A stretch of 64,000 nucleotides of DNA from Perkinsus chesapeaki (Eukaryota; Perkinsozoa; Perkinsida; Perkinsidae): contig JAAPAO010000004.1 of NCBI GenBank assembly GCA_013115145.1, forward strand, positions 62,001-126,000. The letters run 5' to 3'. A program made the translations under genes and the position numbers. Each line of letters starts with the position of its first letter. Positions within the stretch are counted from its first letter, which is position 1. Below, one piece after another: positions 18,629-30,600 of this stretch. The notes beneath the pieces are model-generated. The model ran no database searches and had not been told where the DNA came from. It was given only the letters and a program-made list of their open reading frames with translations.

Positions 18629-18813
18629 ATGGGGACAGGAAGAATATTATGGGACAATTAACACAATATCGCCTACACACTGTGTGTATATTCTGCGAAG
18701 CCTTCTGGTGGGCGGGGGCACGCCCTTGCTACGGAGAATTTATCTCCGCAACCTGATGTAAGGATCTTGACGAAGTTGAAAGGAATATAACCGTCCTCTT
18801 CCTCAAGGACCTT

Positions 18814-18842
18814 GAGATCTACCTTGAGTCAAGGTAGATCTC
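18814..18842. repeat. Perfect palindrome with one-base centre (14+1+14)
   Basis: GAGATCTACCTTGA and TCAAGGTAGATCTC flank a single G. A 7+1+7 palindrome (CTCAAGG A CCTTGAG, 18802-18816) overlaps its left edge. Confidence 0.85.
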
Positions 18843-19065
18843 ACGTCATAGGTAGAGGAACTCTTCCGATGGGTTGCATGAACACCCGACTACAGTACCA
18901 CCATCGACCCATTCGGTCTTTGATAGCAGTCATCTACAAGGTTCGCATGCAAGACAGGAATCGGCCCAGGCCTACAGTATGTGTCACATAGCACGTGATT
19001 GTGCAAGTAAACAATCCGAGTGTCCCCTAGCGCTAGTAGTATCCATTGATGCGTATATGTTAATA

Positions 19066-19099
19066 GTTAAGGACCTTAACTTAACTTAACTTAACTTAA
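19066..19099. repeat. Palindrome fused to a (CTTAA)n microsatellite
   Basis: GTTAAGG A CCTTAAC at 19066-19080 runs into about four CTTAA units ending CTTAAGG. Confidence 0.7.
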
Positions 19100-19143
19100 G
19101 GTTCTATGAATCCACCAGTGTCGAGTTCTGGTTATTACAGCCT

Positions 19144-19187
19144 ACCATCATTAGGAGGAGCTTGCTTGAATGGGACGTGTCCAACAC
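19144..19187 (+). repeat. 44-bp block shared with 2511-2554
   Basis: About 35 of 44 bases match 2511-2554 in the same orientation. That copy lies inside the first intron of the secreted-protein gene, so the similarity is probably a shared repeat and not coding. Confidence 0.5.
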
Positions 19188-20645
19188 TAAACAGGAGTAT
19201 GCACGTGCACGTACGTTGTTGAGCGCTTTTCTTTGACGCGCACCACCATTGTGTCGCGGGCGCGCCACTCCCTCTGTCCGTACGGGTTTTACTAACGCGA
19301 CACTTCGTTTGTTCACATGAGTGATGCGACCTACTTATTGGTAGGCCGTGAGGAACGAAGTTCCTCATGCAAATGCCCAAATGTAGCAGAGTAGTAAGCC
19401 GCGGTAAGCACAGCCTTCAGGAGGATGGAGTGCATGGTGGTGTTAGGTAGGACCACTAAACTACCAAGCCTTACTAACCAAGCAAACTATAAGTTTTCCA
19501 CACGCAACGTCGTTCACCCCCAATGAATCCGTTTCCGATATGGTGATGGATAGTGTAATGATAATGATGACAGGTCTAGAGTATGTAACATTCAGATTGA
19601 ATTGGAATACCAAGTGAATCGCAATGATGACTCTCCGGGAGCATCAACCGACGTGGTACTCATATACAGTTGGCTCGCGATAAAAGTGTTCTCTCGGTAT
19701 GGAAGATGATGCTAACTCGCGCGATCGAAGGTTCCTACTTCAGACTGGCCTGCTTGTGAAGGATGGTGAACGTGATGGGTTTTGGGCTGGCCATCTCAAT
19801 CCTCCACCGAGCTGCTACAATATTCTTTTTCCGCGCTAATGGAGTATGTCCCGCATGGAATATACTCTATCAGAATAGGAAAGAATATATTCAATATGGT
19901 CATGAACGTGCGAGGTTGCGCTTCTCCGCCTTTACTCCGTGTTGTGTTTACAAGTAAGCGTTAACTTCCGGTAGCTATCCAACCCAATCGGTGGGTAGGC
20001 TATACTATAATTAACTTGTAGAGGTAGTTCAATCTCATAGTAGCATAAGGGATATACTGAGCAGCAGTGCCGATACTCGAGCACAGCGATGACGTGCATA
20101 GTCTAATCAGCTAGGTCCAGTGAAGCGAGCTAAGACGGGTGAACTCGTCAGAGGGTCGGTGCGACATGGTTAAACGATCAAAATCGGTGAATATTGATTC
20201 ATGAGTGGGACACGTATTAATAGACCGATAAACTTACATTCACGAATTTACCGATGACAATTATGCTACATAACTCAATGATGATACATCTTCTATTCTA
20301 CCGCGGCAGCAAAGTCCAAAGTTATTCGAGTTCGAGTGAGGAATCCTTGCCAATCTCGACTGAAGCTCGTTCTTCGAACAGAGCGGGCACTCCGGCTGCC
20401 GAGGGCGCTACCCCCCAGAGCACCGCTCGCCATGAATCCTGCGTCCACTCACGAGAAAAATGGTCTTGTTTCTTGATAACTCAATCTTCCTTCACGACTC
20501 AACATCCATGAGAATAAGAGGACTCTCTACAAAGCATGACGATTGGGAAACATAAACTTGCCGACTAACCGTGCTGGTGTGGTCCAGAATCCAGCGAAAT
20601 TGACGATTTGTTGAACTTGATGAAAAAATCTCTTTTCATAGATGC

Positions 20646-21464
20646 TCACGCAGTTTTTCGGGCGGTCCTCCGGTCTATGGGGCATCCAAGAATCTTAGCA
20701 ACTGAATATTTGCTAGGAACAAATGCGTGGACTTCGTTGGCGTATTCATCATAGGCATCACCGAATTCTCCTGTGGAACCTCTAAGGCCACCCTCCTCGA
20801 AGAGGAGTGTAGCAGGTATGATATATATCGACCATAAGGCAGATAGCTGCAAATGGTTAACCGTATAGGCGGGGAGAGCCCAATACATCCATAAGAATGA
20901 TGATGCCGCGGGATGACGTACCAGATTGTAGGGGAAAGTAGTGAGCAACTTCGGAGCATGCTCTTGGTCCTCAGAGTACTTGTAGCGGCTGGTACCAAAG
21001 ACATGATCAGGCATAACGTAGAAAAGACCAAGAAGATAAAAATTGGCCAATAGGAATATCCCTCCAGAAATGAGCACTTGACTGAGTCCAATGTTGAAGA
21101 TGTCGAAGCGACTGCAGTCACTTATCGGTGTCCAACCATAGATGCTAAGAAACCAAGTTATTGGACTTAGGAAGGCGAACAACGGTCTTTCATAGAGCTT
21201 GTCCTCTAGGCCCAGAAATCTCTTAACTACTGTTCGAGCGAGTAGCGAGTGTGTCCCAGAGAATATCAAAAATGCTCCAATGTTCGACACAAATGCCTTT
21301 GGATCGAAATGGGTGCACTGATCAGCTGGCAGGATTTCCCTCGAGTCCATAGTGTTACCACCGATACCGAAGGGATCATTCATAATGAAATTGAGCCAGT
21401 ACACATAGACAAAGTGTACACTTATGAAAGCGAAGCGGGAGAGGAGGTAGGCAGCAAAGGACAT
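20646..21464 (-). CDS. Multi-pass membrane protein of the ICMT/NnrU methyltransferase-like superfamily
   Basis: A 272-residue intron-free frame with about five or six hydrophobic segments. The C-terminal half carries the signature of the isoprenylcysteine carboxyl methyltransferase / NnrU / MddA superfamily. RHPAASSFLWMYWALP contains the NLVRHP motif, and about 50 residues later the FEEGGLRG...YDEYANEVHAFVPS block occupies the place of the conserved E-x-x...Y-x-x-Y...P. In known members these residues bind S-adenosylmethionine at the membrane face. Substrate cannot be deduced: C-terminal cysteine methylation, thiol methylation and a non-enzymatic nurim-like role all remain possible. Its start faces the next gene divergently across 608 bp. 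Confidence 0.7.
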   Translation of the reverse strand: MSFAAYLLSRFAFISVHFVYVYWLNFIMNDPFGIGGNTMDSREILPADQCTHFDPKAFVSNIGAFLIFSGTHSLLARTVVKRFLGLEDKLYERPLFAFLSPITWFLSIYGWTPISDCSRFDIFNIGLSQVLISGGIFLLANFYLLGLFYVMPDHVFGTSRYKYSEDQEHAPKLLTTFPYNLVRHPAASSFLWMYWALPAYTVNHLQLSALWSIYIIPATLLFEEGGLRGSTGEFGDAYDEYANEVHAFVPSKYSVAKILGCPIDRRTARKTA

Positions 21465-22072
21465 TTACGGAAGGCGACTACGGCTAAATGAAGGACCGGC
21501 TACCAGTAAAGGTGAAGTGCAGCAGCTATACTGTAGGCCGCATCATGAGTTAGCCGTTTGGAAGTGGGATACCTTCACAGGATCTAATACCTGGGATCAT
21601 GCCCCATTGAGCATCCCTAGCACTTTGCACATCGTCGTTAAGGCAATGTAGCTATAATGTGATACGAACCCTGAGCCTGAACTAGCCCCTCACTAAGAAC
21701 TCTATGATTGAAGGGTTTTGGTTGCCTAATGCTACATCACCAATACACATCGTTTATTAGCCTGGCATATACAATATTAACTACTATTAACTTCAGGGGC
21801 TCGTAGGCTCAAACGTCCGTCAACTATCAAAACTTCAGTATTGTCTACTCAGTGCATGGATCGACCTGAGATACATCGAGAGCGCTTATAGAATACTACT
21901 GGTGACTAATAATCTCCCTCAAACCTTACATCATAATACTATTAAGTGGCTAACTGTACGCACAAACAAATAATAGGGCGAGCGAGAAATCCAAAAGATC
22001 AATTGTTGTCGTTGCCCTTGCGAACGCCGTCAGCCGCAGTCTTCGTGAATTGACAGTGTTATTGAATATCTA
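21465..22072. promoter_or_regulatory. Divergent intergenic region
   Basis: It separates the minus-strand membrane protein gene from the plus-strand small-protein gene, so both promoters should lie here. No specific motif was recognised. Confidence 0.35.
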
Positions 22073-22534
22073 ATGGGTGGAAGACGTCTCCTACACGGTA
22101 ATTATTTCACACGTTATCTCTTTGGCTCACTCGCGGTCCTCTGGATCGCCGAATATGCTGCCGCCTGCCAATACGGGGTAAGCAGGGAAGGTCTGTTGTA
22201 TCTTGCATGGTCAACCTTCTCTTAGATACCTCGTCATCGCAATCCCAACTGGATGTGGTCTTGGTGGCTTGAGAAGCAGAATCAAATCAAGAACGTAAGT
22301 CTGGTGGTTAAAGCCCCGACAGTCTGATTCTATTTAGGGTGAGATCCCAAAGAACACTCCTGGTTACGCCATGGTTAAATGGAATAATGAGGCTGAAAAG
22401 AGATGGTTGAAGAGCCTCGATGTTGATGCCATTAATGAGGAGTATTATTCATATACCCATTCTCTCTCATTATTGTCTTTAGGTTTGCTCGTCGTCGTGA
22501 GGCCTATTATAAGGGTCACCACGCCGCCCACTAG
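22073..22534 (+). CDS. Small single-helix protein, four exons
   Basis: Exons 22073-22177, 22226-22294, 22338-22441 and 22483-22534 join in frame to encode 109 residues. The introns of 48, 43 and 41 nt have clean GT-AG ends and pyrimidine-rich acceptors. One hydrophobic segment lies near residues 14-32 (YLFGSLAVLWIAEYAAA). The rest is basic and Trp-rich (HRNPNWMWSWWLEKQNQ, VKWNNEAEKRWLKS) and ends in KGHHAAH. Size and make-up resemble accessory subunits of mitochondrial inner-membrane complexes, but I do not recognise the family; that placement is inference. Confidence 0.7.
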
Positions 22535-22863
22535 TGATGATGCTGCTGCTGTCATACTTTATTCTTATCACAACCGAACGCTAGGGCGTCGGTATCAAGG
22601 GCGAGTATGTTGTTGAGGAGGATATCACTTTTGGATGGTCAATGTTGCGTTTTAGTTGGGGACAGACTTCAACACAAAGCATATCATGCACTGCTAGTTA
22701 CCATGTCGTAGCTGTGATGACCAAACGTTCCTTTTTTTCTGAAGTAGACCATCGCCAAGTGGCTGGCCAATTGCTGCTGCTTGTGCCCGGTTATAATGAC
22801 TTAAACTCCCTCTGAGCTAACAGATGCATTTACCTATTAGTATCGGTATAGTACGTTTTAACG

Positions 22864-25366
22864 ATGGCCGCCAAGTCATCACAGATCCCTTCCCACCAGA
22901 AGGTGTATGTCTATTATGGCTCAGCCAGTGGTCGAGCTGAGGAGGCAGCATTTGACCTGTGGCGTGAACTGAAAGCCTTAAAGTATCATACAGTCCAATT
23001 CAGTGGGCCGCAGGCGTTAGATACCGTCTCATTCGAAGATATCTTCAACGGCAAGGAAAGGAAGACTGTAGCTTAATGATTCATTGTGTCATCATCATTC
23101 TGTTGCTGATGGATTATAGGTTATATTTATAGTCTCCACAACTGGTCAGGGTGACTGCCCTGAGAACATGTCTCGGTTTTGGACGAGGTTGAAGAGTTTA
23201 GTTGCCCGAGCTGGCGCTGGGGGAGCAGCTGATATCAAACATAAACCTGATTGTGCAGTATTTGGTCTGGGAGATAGCAAGTAGTAGTGAGGTCAGCAGC
23301 AAAGTAGTGAGTGGTATTATAACTGACTAGTATAATACAATCTGTAAGCTCGCCATGAGTATCCGCTAGATCATCCGTGTAACCTATCCAACGGAGTCAT
23401 CACCAGATGCTGGGCCCAGAAGTTTCCTTCTTGGTCTAGGAACATTCGTAATTTCCGTTGTCTCCGCCGCGGACACTTTCAGCAATAGGACCACTTCTTG
23501 GTCCTTGAGGAGCCCATTTCAACACTGATCCTTGATAACTCCCCGCTGCCTTCCCCCCATGCCCTCTTGGCCTTGCCCTTTTATAATAATACATTGTATA
23601 ACTATCCGTATCATCTTTTCTCCATTACTTCAGCCTCCTCCTCTTCTTCTAGGTATAAGTACTATAATGTAGTATCAAGACGATTGTATGGTATGTTGAA
23701 GCACATCGGTTGTAATATGTTTGAAAGGCTAGGCTGTGGAGATGACCAGCATGACTTTGGATATGAACAAGAGTTCGATCCGTGGCTGGCGGATCTTTTG
23801 GGAGGTAATAACAGCTAGAGGTGTCAGAGAAATGGTAATTCGCTCGCTCTGCCTCCAGTTGACCCTAACGCTCCCCCGCGGAAGTCTCAACCATTAGAGC
23901 CGACCCTTTATAAAGTACGGTCTTCCAATTCCGAACCTACCGACCATCTAATCGATCGGCACCACAACCACGCTACACTGTTGTGGCGTGAATGCCTGAC
24001 ACCTTCTCGATCTGAGAAGGAGGGCATTCATCTCCTTCACTTTTTCATGCCTGCTGGTAGTGGATGGTCCTATAGGCCTGGTGATGTATGCAAGGTTTGG
24101 CCAGTGGTCGATATTGATCTTGTTAGACCATTTGTTGAGGATACTCTAGGACGATATCTAACCGATACGATTGTTATCGATCCCAGATTCGCATCAGCTG
24201 AGTTGAGATCACGAATGCCGTGTGGTGAGGCCATCACACTGGGCGAGTTGTTCTCCAAATATTTGGATATTACAGCGATTCCGGGAAGATACTTCTTCTC
24301 TGTTATGGCGGAACTATCCAAAGATGCATTGAAGAAGTGTAAAGACGGCGACGCCAAGCTAACCGAGGAGCTGGAGTTGCTTCGAGACAAATTGGTCGAG
24401 TTCGGCTCCCGCACTCCGGATGGGAAGAATAAACGCTTTGAATACTGCGAGGCGGAGCGTATGTCCTATGCCGATGTCCTTTGGGATTTCCGTCAAATTC
24501 AAGTCCCACTGGAAAGGCTACTCGAGCTCATTCCCCCGATAGCCAGTCGTAGCTACTCTCTGGCCAGTTGCCCAGAACTACATGCATTCTGGAATAGTAT
24601 GCCTCTGCATTATCATCCCTCTTTGGAAGGCCTCGAATTCGAACTGTGTGTTGGCCGCGTTACGAGGACTACTCCACTGTTGAGAGTGAAGAATGGTTTG
24701 GCCAGCACTTACCTGACGAAACTTGAAAAAGGGGATGGTGTGAGGATCGAACTTGCGCGGGGCCAAAGCCTCGAAAACAGCGCTGTAGACGCTCCACGGA
24801 CTCCGCTCCTTCTCATGTCCGCTGGAACAGGTGTAGCGCCGATTAGGGCGCTCGTCCAGAAGAGGGCTCTCGAGGCCTGGCAGCAGGCGGAGCATAGGAA
24901 CCTGCTCGGGCGTGTAGATGTTATCCTCGGTCATCGCCATCCTGGGCAAGACTTCCTTTTCGCCGAAGAATGGCAGACGCTTGTGAACGACAATCCAGAC
25001 CTCCTCAGTGTAGTGGTAGCATGGAGCCGGCCAGACGAGCAAGCGACTGTTGACTTAACTAAACGTGATGGCCACAGTTCTACCGGCGGCGGCGGCGGGT
25101 ATTGCTACACCAAGCTTGATGGAGGGGCCGCTTCCTTACCTGAGCATTTGGTGGGTAGGAAGACCTGGATACAAGACGTGTTGAAGCTATGTCTTGATAC
25201 GAGTGTGCTCGATGAGAGAGGAAGGACTAAGCTTATACTAGGAGGAAAAAGCCATCCAATGCCAATGCAGATTTGGCAAACATTATGTGAATTATCACCA
25301 GGTGGTGAAGTACAGCTCAACAGACTTCAAAAAGAAGGCCGTTATTTTACTGACACTTGGGCTTAA
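22864..25366 (+). CDS. NADPH-dependent diflavin oxidoreductase (NDOR1/Tah18-like)
   Basis: Four exons (22864-23067, 23120-23280, 23653-23804, 23859-25366) encode about 674 residues. The N-terminal flavodoxin-like FMN domain shows YVYYGSASGRAEEAA, IVSTTGQGDCPENM and GLGDSKY...RLGCGDDQ. The FAD/NADPH reductase part has RSYSLAS (FAD), ERLGCGDDQ-type spacing before a linker, SAGTGVAPIRA (NADPH) and the C-terminal aromatic GRYFTDTWA. Order, length and the short FMN-FAD linker fit NDOR1/Tah18, which in known eukaryotes passes electrons to the anamorsin/Dre2 partner in cytosolic iron-sulfur cluster assembly. The second intron (372 nt) is much larger than its neighbours. A methionine-synthase-reductase-like relative is less likely given the length. 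Confidence 0.88.
23813..23828 (+). repeat. 16-bp motif AGCTAGAGGTGTCAGA, copy 1
   Basis: Lies in the third intron of the diflavin reductase gene. The reverse complement occurs exactly at 25421-25436 and 27148-27163, and a one-base variant occurs at 25569-25584. Confidence 0.75.
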
Positions 25367-25420
25367 TAGTGTTTACTCATTACACCATTGCATACCTCCC
25401 ACTGATGTTCCTCTATAGTT

Positions 25421-25436
25421 TCTGACACCTCTAGCT
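25421..25436 (-). repeat. 16-bp motif, copy 2 (reverse orientation)
   Basis: TCTGACACCTCTAGCT lies 55 bp downstream of the diflavin reductase stop codon. Confidence 0.75.
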
Positions 25437-25568
25437 GTTATGTAGTTATCAGTCTCAACACACCACAGTTCCCTTCTTATAATGCCATACGGCATCACCA
25501 TTAAGCAATTCATCGTCAGTACGTCAATGGCCTTCACCAGCCTCCTAATGGGTACACCCTTCTCGGTT

Positions 25569-25584
25569 AGCTAGAGGTGTCAGC
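25569..25584 (+). repeat. 16-bp motif, copy 3
   Basis: AGCTAGAGGTGTCAGC lies in the spacer between the diflavin reductase and PSF3 genes. It has one mismatch to copy 1. Confidence 0.7.
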
Positions 25585-25977
25585 TCCCTATTAGGCTCTA
25601 TAGTGGTGCATGCTATAATGCAACCTTCCCTGCAGCAACCAGATTTTACTGATGAGGTGGAGGCACGGCAAAGAGCTATCAGGAGCGTAGGCATGTTTGT
25701 GTGAAACTTTCTGAGAGAGTGCCCTGCATTGCTAGGTTCAAGAGGAAGAACTCATGCGGAAAACTGGTGGCTCATCGAAGCCTTCCTCGCGAGACGATGT
25801 TTAATAGTGTTATTAGCACCCCATGGAGTGTTTCTGTCCTTATATGCTATTTTGGGTTCAAACTTTTCAACTAGGAGCGACCGACTACCATCGCTGTTAT
25901 ATTCATGTTGATATGTTATTGTTGAGGTTCCTTTATATTCAATACCCTCCTGGTTAGAGCCTACACTTGATAGTTTA

Positions 25978-27473
25978 ATGTCTTCATCATCATCATCATC
26001 ATTTACACAAGATGTCTTCTCGGAGGACCCAGTCTTTTCCTCTGGTAGTGTCAGAACCGACACCACAGCAAGCGGAGGGTTCCAGTACACAGGAGGTGGA
26101 GGAGGAGCAAAGTATGCTAGGAAGGACTATTGGGATTTAGACCAGATACTTCAGGTCAGTGATTTGGTATATTTGTAAATCAGCATTCTAGAATCGCCGT
26201 TGTTTAGGATGAGCAACTCATCGATTGCCGTCTTATTGATACTGCATATGGACTCGGATGGATGAACACTCGAGCTGCTGAGGTACACTCGTATCAAAGG
26301 AAACGACAAGAAGCGGAGGAAGATGAAAATAATGCAAGCCCTTCAAGAGGAAGTTCGCTTATTTTTCACCGATCAGGGCGTTGCTGGCAATGCCTCTTCC
26401 AGTGGAGCGGAGGGAGATGCTAATCATGTACTTGGCATTGCCAGTGAACTCGTACGTCGTATTCTGCCCTCCTCAGTTACCGGCTGACTGCAAGTTGTCT
26501 TTCCCCTTGTGGATCGCTGAAGGTCTCTACTTGCGGAGATTTGTGGAGGTCATCATCCGTTTCTAGTGATTAAAACCGTTTCTTCATCATTAATGTCATC
26601 AGATTGAAGAAGTACCGGCAATATTTAATAATAAAATGCAAGGTTTGATGACATTAGAGGCTTCGTAAGCGCCTGTAGTGCGAGTCGAAGATTGGTGCTC
26701 CAATTCCCGATTTCTTTAGTGTTATGCGACTTGATCAAAAGAGCTTTTATTACTTCGAAGTTGGTATGAGATTGGCCGCTCTACTTGGGGTAAGTGCTGT
26801 ATCCAACATGCATAATATCATCATAATCATCAACAGTAGACATAGCTTTCTTTTTTATTGCGACTGCCCACAATAAGTGTACATACCCCCTCTCATCATC
26901 TCTGGCATCATCACTGGCATCATCAATGTCTAACCTTCATTATCGGCAATTTTGTCTACATTAATATTACACTGTAAACACATCCACCGCCGCCGCCGGC
27001 CGAGTGTATCTATCGCGAGGGATTTGTCGGAGGCCGTATATTTCTTCCGCGAAACTCCCTCTGCGACTTTCAGTCAGCTTGGGAGTATCCGAGATTGCCA
27101 ATGCTCGCAGTTTAGGGGCATGATATGTCCATATCCCTTCCGGATTTTCTGACACCTCTAGCTTTTGACATTTTTCAGTTGCATACACTAATGGAGAGGT
27201 TGTTGCGAGGCATGTTTGATCGTACTCGAAATATCTTTGATGTCGCCCAAACCCAGATCGTCGGGGCCGACCAAGAAAAAAGGATGCAGGTGAGCTAAAC
27301 ATTCAAACACTTCTAATTCGACACCTCGTTGATAGGTGTTGATGGACTTTATGACTCGAAGCGAGCGAGAGAGTAAAAGAATAAGTTCATTTATATAATT
27401 ACTGTATTTTCGTTTAGTATTCCACCAGGGTGTCATCACAGCTGGCGAATACGACCTCTTCCGGAATGGGTAA
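25978..27473 (+). CDS. PSF3: GINS complex subunit PSF3
   Basis: Nine exons: 25978-26154, 26208-26282, ~26323-26427, 26477-26548, 26603-26664, 26720-26789, 27179-27289, 27336-27372, 27418-27473. They join in frame to about 254 residues. The N-terminal block DYWDLDQIL...LIDTAYGLGW and the following LPADCKLSFPLWIAEGL match the B-domain start of PSF3. The helical core has SFYYFEVGMRLAALL, and the end (LMDFMTRSE...FHQGVITAGEYDLF) resembles the PSF3 C-terminus. GINS bridges Cdc45 and the MCM helicase at replication forks. The N-terminal 45 residues (Ser-rich, Gly-rich) are an extension. The third intron is short (28-40 nt, acceptor ambiguous). A strong donor-like GGGTAAGTG overlaps the stop, so a further small exon cannot be excluded. 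Confidence 0.85.
27148..27163 (-). repeat. 16-bp motif, copy 4 (reverse orientation)
   Basis: TCTGACACCTCTAGCT lies in the 389-nt sixth intron of PSF3, close to its acceptor. Confidence 0.75.
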
Positions 27474-27655
27474 GTGTCATCATGACTACCCCTCTATGCA
27501 AAACTTTATCCATTGTAGAGAGCTCTCGAGGGTCCGTCAGTCAGCTGTTCACATTGCTCCTAGGAAGGAATAACCATGATAACATAACATTTCATTTAAG
27601 CTCGTTCATTCCTGTGTTGTCAATGGGGATTGCGCCGCTATGAAGCCATTAACGC

Positions 27656-30600
27656 ATGTCGTTATTCCGAGCCCAGGAGTGGTGGTCTTGGACGCTGCAG
27701 CAGCACTCTAGACACGATAGTGCTCCACAGAGCAAGGATGAAGTCGACGGAACCGCAGGGGCGTTAGTTGTTGCAAATATAGACAATGATCCGTCTGGAA
27801 AGGTGAATAGGAATATTCACTGCGCCACAAAATCCATCCATCTCAGATGAAGATCATAGCCGGTAGCCTCTCCGGCATGCTTCGGATGTTCAGTCCTAGA
27901 GGTGGTCCAAGAGGAGGGCATACTGTAGAGGACATGGTCATTGAGACAGACCTTCATCTACCCATACTACAGCTACTTTCTGGACGGTTGAATAATACTT
28001 CAACACCAAACATCTCTAGTTGGCATCCAATCAGGTTCATCGCAGGCACACGTGACAACTTTCTGGCAGTCCTTCATCCCTACTCCCTAGCAGTGTACAT
28101 CAGACTCGAGTATACTTGTTGATCTGTGTGTTCAGTTATGCTATATCACCTGTAAAGTCTACAGAGAGTTCATCAACAACAACGGTCGCGGCCTACTATG
28201 ATCTCCAACAGGTGCCCTCCATCGGTGACTAGTGGGAAATCATCTCCTCTTAAGATACACGTACATAAGTTTGCCCGACCGGCTTATAACATGGTTAGTG
28301 GTACCTTTGGTGCGGATAGAACATCTGCTAGCTCATCAGATGCATTATGTGTATGTTGGTAATGATTCCCACAGGAGTACACGGCAGTGTCAGGTTCAAT
28401 CCCTGGATGGTGTACTTCAGTTTTACATCAATGGGGCATTTGCATTTCATCGTCTCCTACCGCAGACATCCTTTATCATTCCTGGGCCATTATTGTAACC
28501 ATATCTTCCCCCCTCTAAGAGGGAAAGCCCCCCTTGCATCAGGTACCTGCCTTCTACTGATTCATTTATCACCGTCAATTCCGAGATGGTGATGGAGTCC
28601 TATCGGTAAGTTGCGCCTCTGGCAAGTACTCTTTATGTGGCGTACAGGTACTCTTTGATTGCCTCCTCTAGTGATAACGTTGACATCGATCCCACCCTGG
28701 TAGGGTACTCTTTAATTGATACTCGGCATACTGTTCCTTTCAGATGACAGGTAAGAGGCTCACCGCTGAATGGAAGGCCAATCTTGGTGACCACATAACA
28801 TGGCTTGGAGCAGCAAGGCACGAGGGAGGATGAGACGTCCCTCAGTATAACCTCTACAGGTTCACTCCGGGCAAGCCGTCGATTCTAGCACTTGGAGACC
28901 AAACACTCTTCCTTGTCGATGATAAGGTGACCGCCGCCGCCGTCGACAGCTCGTATAGCGTACCGGAAATATGTTAGGGAAGGATGGTATCACAGCGCCG
29001 TATTGACTATCCTTGCACGTGCGCCCATGTCTGCCCGATCCTTGGAGGTATTTCCTTACCTCATCCACAGTCATCTATTACCAGGCGATGAGGGTGAAAC
29101 CCCCGTCCATCAGCTCCTCGTAGGAACACAAACGGGACATCTTCTTGTGTTACGGTAAGCCGTCGTTGAATGAAATAAGCTACACTGTCAGATTGTAGGG
29201 AGAGATCGTTGGCTTGGTGTTGTTTGGTTGACCCTTCACATTCTCCGATTACAAGTATCCATGTGGCTGAGTTTGCCGACACCATGGGGATGATATGTAA
29301 CCCTGCTGCCCCACTCACCAGTCGACACTCGTCTATCTTAGGCACCCTCGATGATGATAGTGTTATCCGAGTGAGCTGCCAAGAATATCCCCCAACAGTC
29401 GGCACGATACCCTCTAGGTCTCCTGCCTCGGCACGGAGCCACCCACAGCAAGCACGATGCTTAATACAGACTCAAGGGACATTGACTATGACAAGATGGT
29501 CACTTCAACAACTGATTTGCTATTAGAGCTCACCACTCCCCTCAGGAAGCTGAGCATCGCCAATTGATGGACACTGTAAGGAAGTTCCATCAAGCTTCAG
29601 AAGACCGAGGAGTAGCTGATGCTGCTGCTGCAGTCAGTGTGCTGCCACACACAGGCGTCGAAGTTGACATCTCCGTGCCATCCAGTATCGACCCCTCTAG
29701 TAGTGTTGACGCATTGGCGTTCCATACTGCTGTTGGAGATACAAGTACAGCTCAAGGGCTTTACATGGTAGGATAGCCATCAGTGGTGGTGATTATTATC
29801 ATTCAATATCAGCATGAAGGACTCCCACAACAGATAACCGTAAATTTCATCGTACACAATACAGACCCAAAGGGTCAGTGCTGCGATCATCATCTTGCCT
29901 GGGTCTGACGATGATGCCTGCCAGGTCGTGTCGCCACCGATGTGACTCTCTCTCTTGAGCCTCTATCGGATGCGATAGTTATTCTGTCATCAAAGACTCA
30001 ATCCCTCGGCAAGGTGTATATGGATTGTGATGCTCCACTATCCAGACTGGTTCAGATTCCACCGACCGCCGAATGTGCTATTCAAATATCAGTTTCCTTT
30101 TATGTGAGCGCTCATGTCCTCTGTTGCTGCCGCCAGGTAAACGTCATTCTCACCTTCCATTTAGGAGGTATGCTCATACGGCATCACCTGCTCCTTATAC
30201 TATCAATCAGACACCTTACGTTACACCACGAAGGCCTTCGATCTTCCTCTATTCTTCATAGCCCGACCAATCCCTCCAACAAAGGATGCCAAGTGTTGCC
30301 TTGCCCTCTTGCTCAACTTATCAGCAGTCCCTCGATCAGCTTTAAGGTTGCCGTAACATCCTCTGCTGTACCCTCCTCACTCGGGGCCATCTTTCATGAC
30401 TTCCTCGAAGCCTCCTCGGTATCCTAGTCATGCTCCACTACCCGCTGTTTATCGACCAGTCTTCAGGCTGCTGCTGCCGACTCCACCTGCCAACTTACGC
30501 CAGACCTTGTTCGCAACGTCCTTTCCTTACACTTGACGTGTGGTAAGGACGTTACAATACTGCAGTCTAAGTCCAGCAATCGTTTTCGCGTCCAATCGAT

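Larger units (their letters stand above)
18629..20645. other. Gene-poor stretch with palindromes and a pentanucleotide repeat
   Basis: No gene was recognised. A short peptide-like stretch near 19745-19830 (LLVKDGERDGFWAG) has an eroded echo near 9350-9390, suggesting relics of one repeat family. Palindromes at 18802-18816, 18814-18842 and 19066-19080 and a CTTAA repeat at 19074-19099 are visible. Confidence 0.5.
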
